A DNA stretch of 37,878 nt from an uncultured bacterium (GTDB taxonomy: Bacteria > Cyanobacteriota > Vampirovibrionia > Obscuribacterales > Obscuribacteraceae). This document shows positions 37,017-37,878 of this stretch, piece by piece (the stretch's first letter is position 1; each line of letters begins with the position of its first letter). A program made the position numbers and the translations under genes. Under the pieces are notes generated by a model. The model saw only the letters and a list, made by a program, of their open reading frames with translations. It was not told the DNA's origin and did no database searches. The stretch covers positions 1-37,878 of the forward strand of contig CAJXZK010000019.1 of assembly GCA_913063055.1 (NCBI GenBank). The letters run 5' to 3'.

Positions 37017-37396
37017 CCAGCCTGGAGCGCTGGTTAAAAGAACGGCCAGCAAGCACAATCGAACGGCTTAAAAAGATCAATCATGCCGCCAACAGCTCGG
37101 CCCATATTATTCTGGCGCTGTCATACGGACTGGCGGACCCTCATATTAGAGCCATCAATCGCATGATAGTGGGTCTGCTACTAGCCCGACACAAGGCGCA
37201 GCGCAATGGCAACAAAGCGCTGGAAGAACGTATCGAAGCAAAGCTACAAGACTTACATGATGCTATCAACCTGGTGACTGGCTCAAAACCACCGCATCTG
37301 CACAACCATGATACAAATGGCACAAACGGCGCAAACGCCTGCAAAAGAGCAGTGCCACGTAAAATGCTCGATCAAATGGAACTAAGCACCTCCTGA
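37013..37396 (+). CDS. Small helical protein of unknown function
   Basis: ATG at 37013 overlaps the upstream TGA; MTSLERWLKERPASTIERLKKINHAANSSAHIILALSYGLAD...; shorter than the 36905 track ORF. Confidence 0.55.
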   Translation: MTSLERWLKERPASTIERLKKINHAANSSAHIILALSYGLADPHIRAINRMIVGLLLARHKAQRNGNKALEERIEAKLQDLHDAINLVTGSKPPHLHNHDTNGTNGANACKRAVPRKMLDQMELSTS

Positions 37397-37436
37397 CCAG
37401 TCACTGTCAATAGATAGCGAAAACTGGTGACCAAAA

Positions 37437-37878
37437 ATGACATTGCCGAATGATGAACAGGCTCAGGCCTTATATCCACAAGACGTCAGCGTCGCCCTCG
37501 ACGAAATGCTCTACGACCAAAACCTGACAGAACCAAACCAAGAAGCGGCTGCCGAAGTATCACTAGAAGAACAAGCTCTCAACGCCCAAGCCGTAAGAGA
37601 CCAACACGCCTACGAGCTCGACGTGAGACAGCGCGAAATAGAAAAGATTCTTGTTAACGAAGAAATTCTCCCCTCCAGCCACGTTGACAGTTTCGACTTC
37701 TCTGGAGCGCTAATGGCTTTGCTTACAATTACAATCATTGTCGGCCTGGCTTATTTAGCACAAAAACAAATTGCCGCCATGTCAACCAAGCCAATCGTCC
37801 AGTCAGGAGTAGTGATTGATCATCCAGCTAACCTACCGGTACCGGTGCCAGCTTATCCAACGGTAAGAGTGCGTGAAT
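37437..37878 (+). CDS. Single-TM protein of unknown function, truncated at right edge
   Basis: Open from ATG 37437 to the window end: MTLPNDEQAQALYPQDVSVALDEMLYDQNL...ALMALLTITIIVGLAYLAQKQIA...; absent from the ORF track. Confidence 0.6.
   Translation, partial: MTLPNDEQAQALYPQDVSVALDEMLYDQNLTEPNQEAAAEVSLEEQALNAQAVRDQHAYELDVRQREIEKILVNEEILPSSHVDSFDFSGALMALLTITIIVGLAYLAQKQIAAMSTKPIVQSGVVIDHPANLPVPVPAYPTVRVRE

Noticed and set aside
1-37878. CRISPR arrays, prophage or transposon signatures
   Set aside because: No regularly spaced direct repeats, integrase/transposase motifs or terminal inverted repeats were seen on reading the window.

Overview
Bacterial chromosomal window, about 37.9 kb, gene-dense and mostly housekeeping or accessory. 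No phage, transposase, CRISPR array or rRNA was seen. The gene mix (TPR proteins, L28, HslO/PrmC/PrfA/TpiA/LipA/CobS, an MglA-type GTPase) would fit a deep-branching cyanobacterium-related lineage such as Melainabacteria/Obscuribacterales, but that placement is only a guess. Recognisable genes: HutH-type MIO lyase, SCO0854/MXAN_6230-like protein with a TerD-like C-terminus, COG3910-like ATPase, HxlR regulator, nitronate monooxygenase, tandem Usp, class III aminotransferase, large TPR protein, clade-2 catalase, RecG, MglA-like GTPase, rpmB, hslO, prmC, prfA, tRNA-Ser(GGA), tpiA, lipA, cobS, GT87-like and GT2 glycosyltransferases, histidine phosphatase and flavodoxin. Two CDSs are cut by the window edges and absent from the ORF track (1-933 minus, 37437-37878 plus). 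Strongest unexplained signal: a two-copy ~61-nt element (5085-5145 and 5887-5948) just upstream of two consecutive minus-strand genes. It has 40/40 identical core bases, divergent hairpin loops, and a closing stem with a compensatory change plus a G-U wobble that pairs only on the minus strand, so it is a candidate structured RNA leader. Other leads: a class III aminotransferase with a histone-H1-like tail, three 7-1-7 Fur-like dyads upstream of the flavodoxin, a 40-aa small-protein candidate, a ~50-aa LE..xFG repeat protein, and a duplicated ribosome-binding site at lipA.
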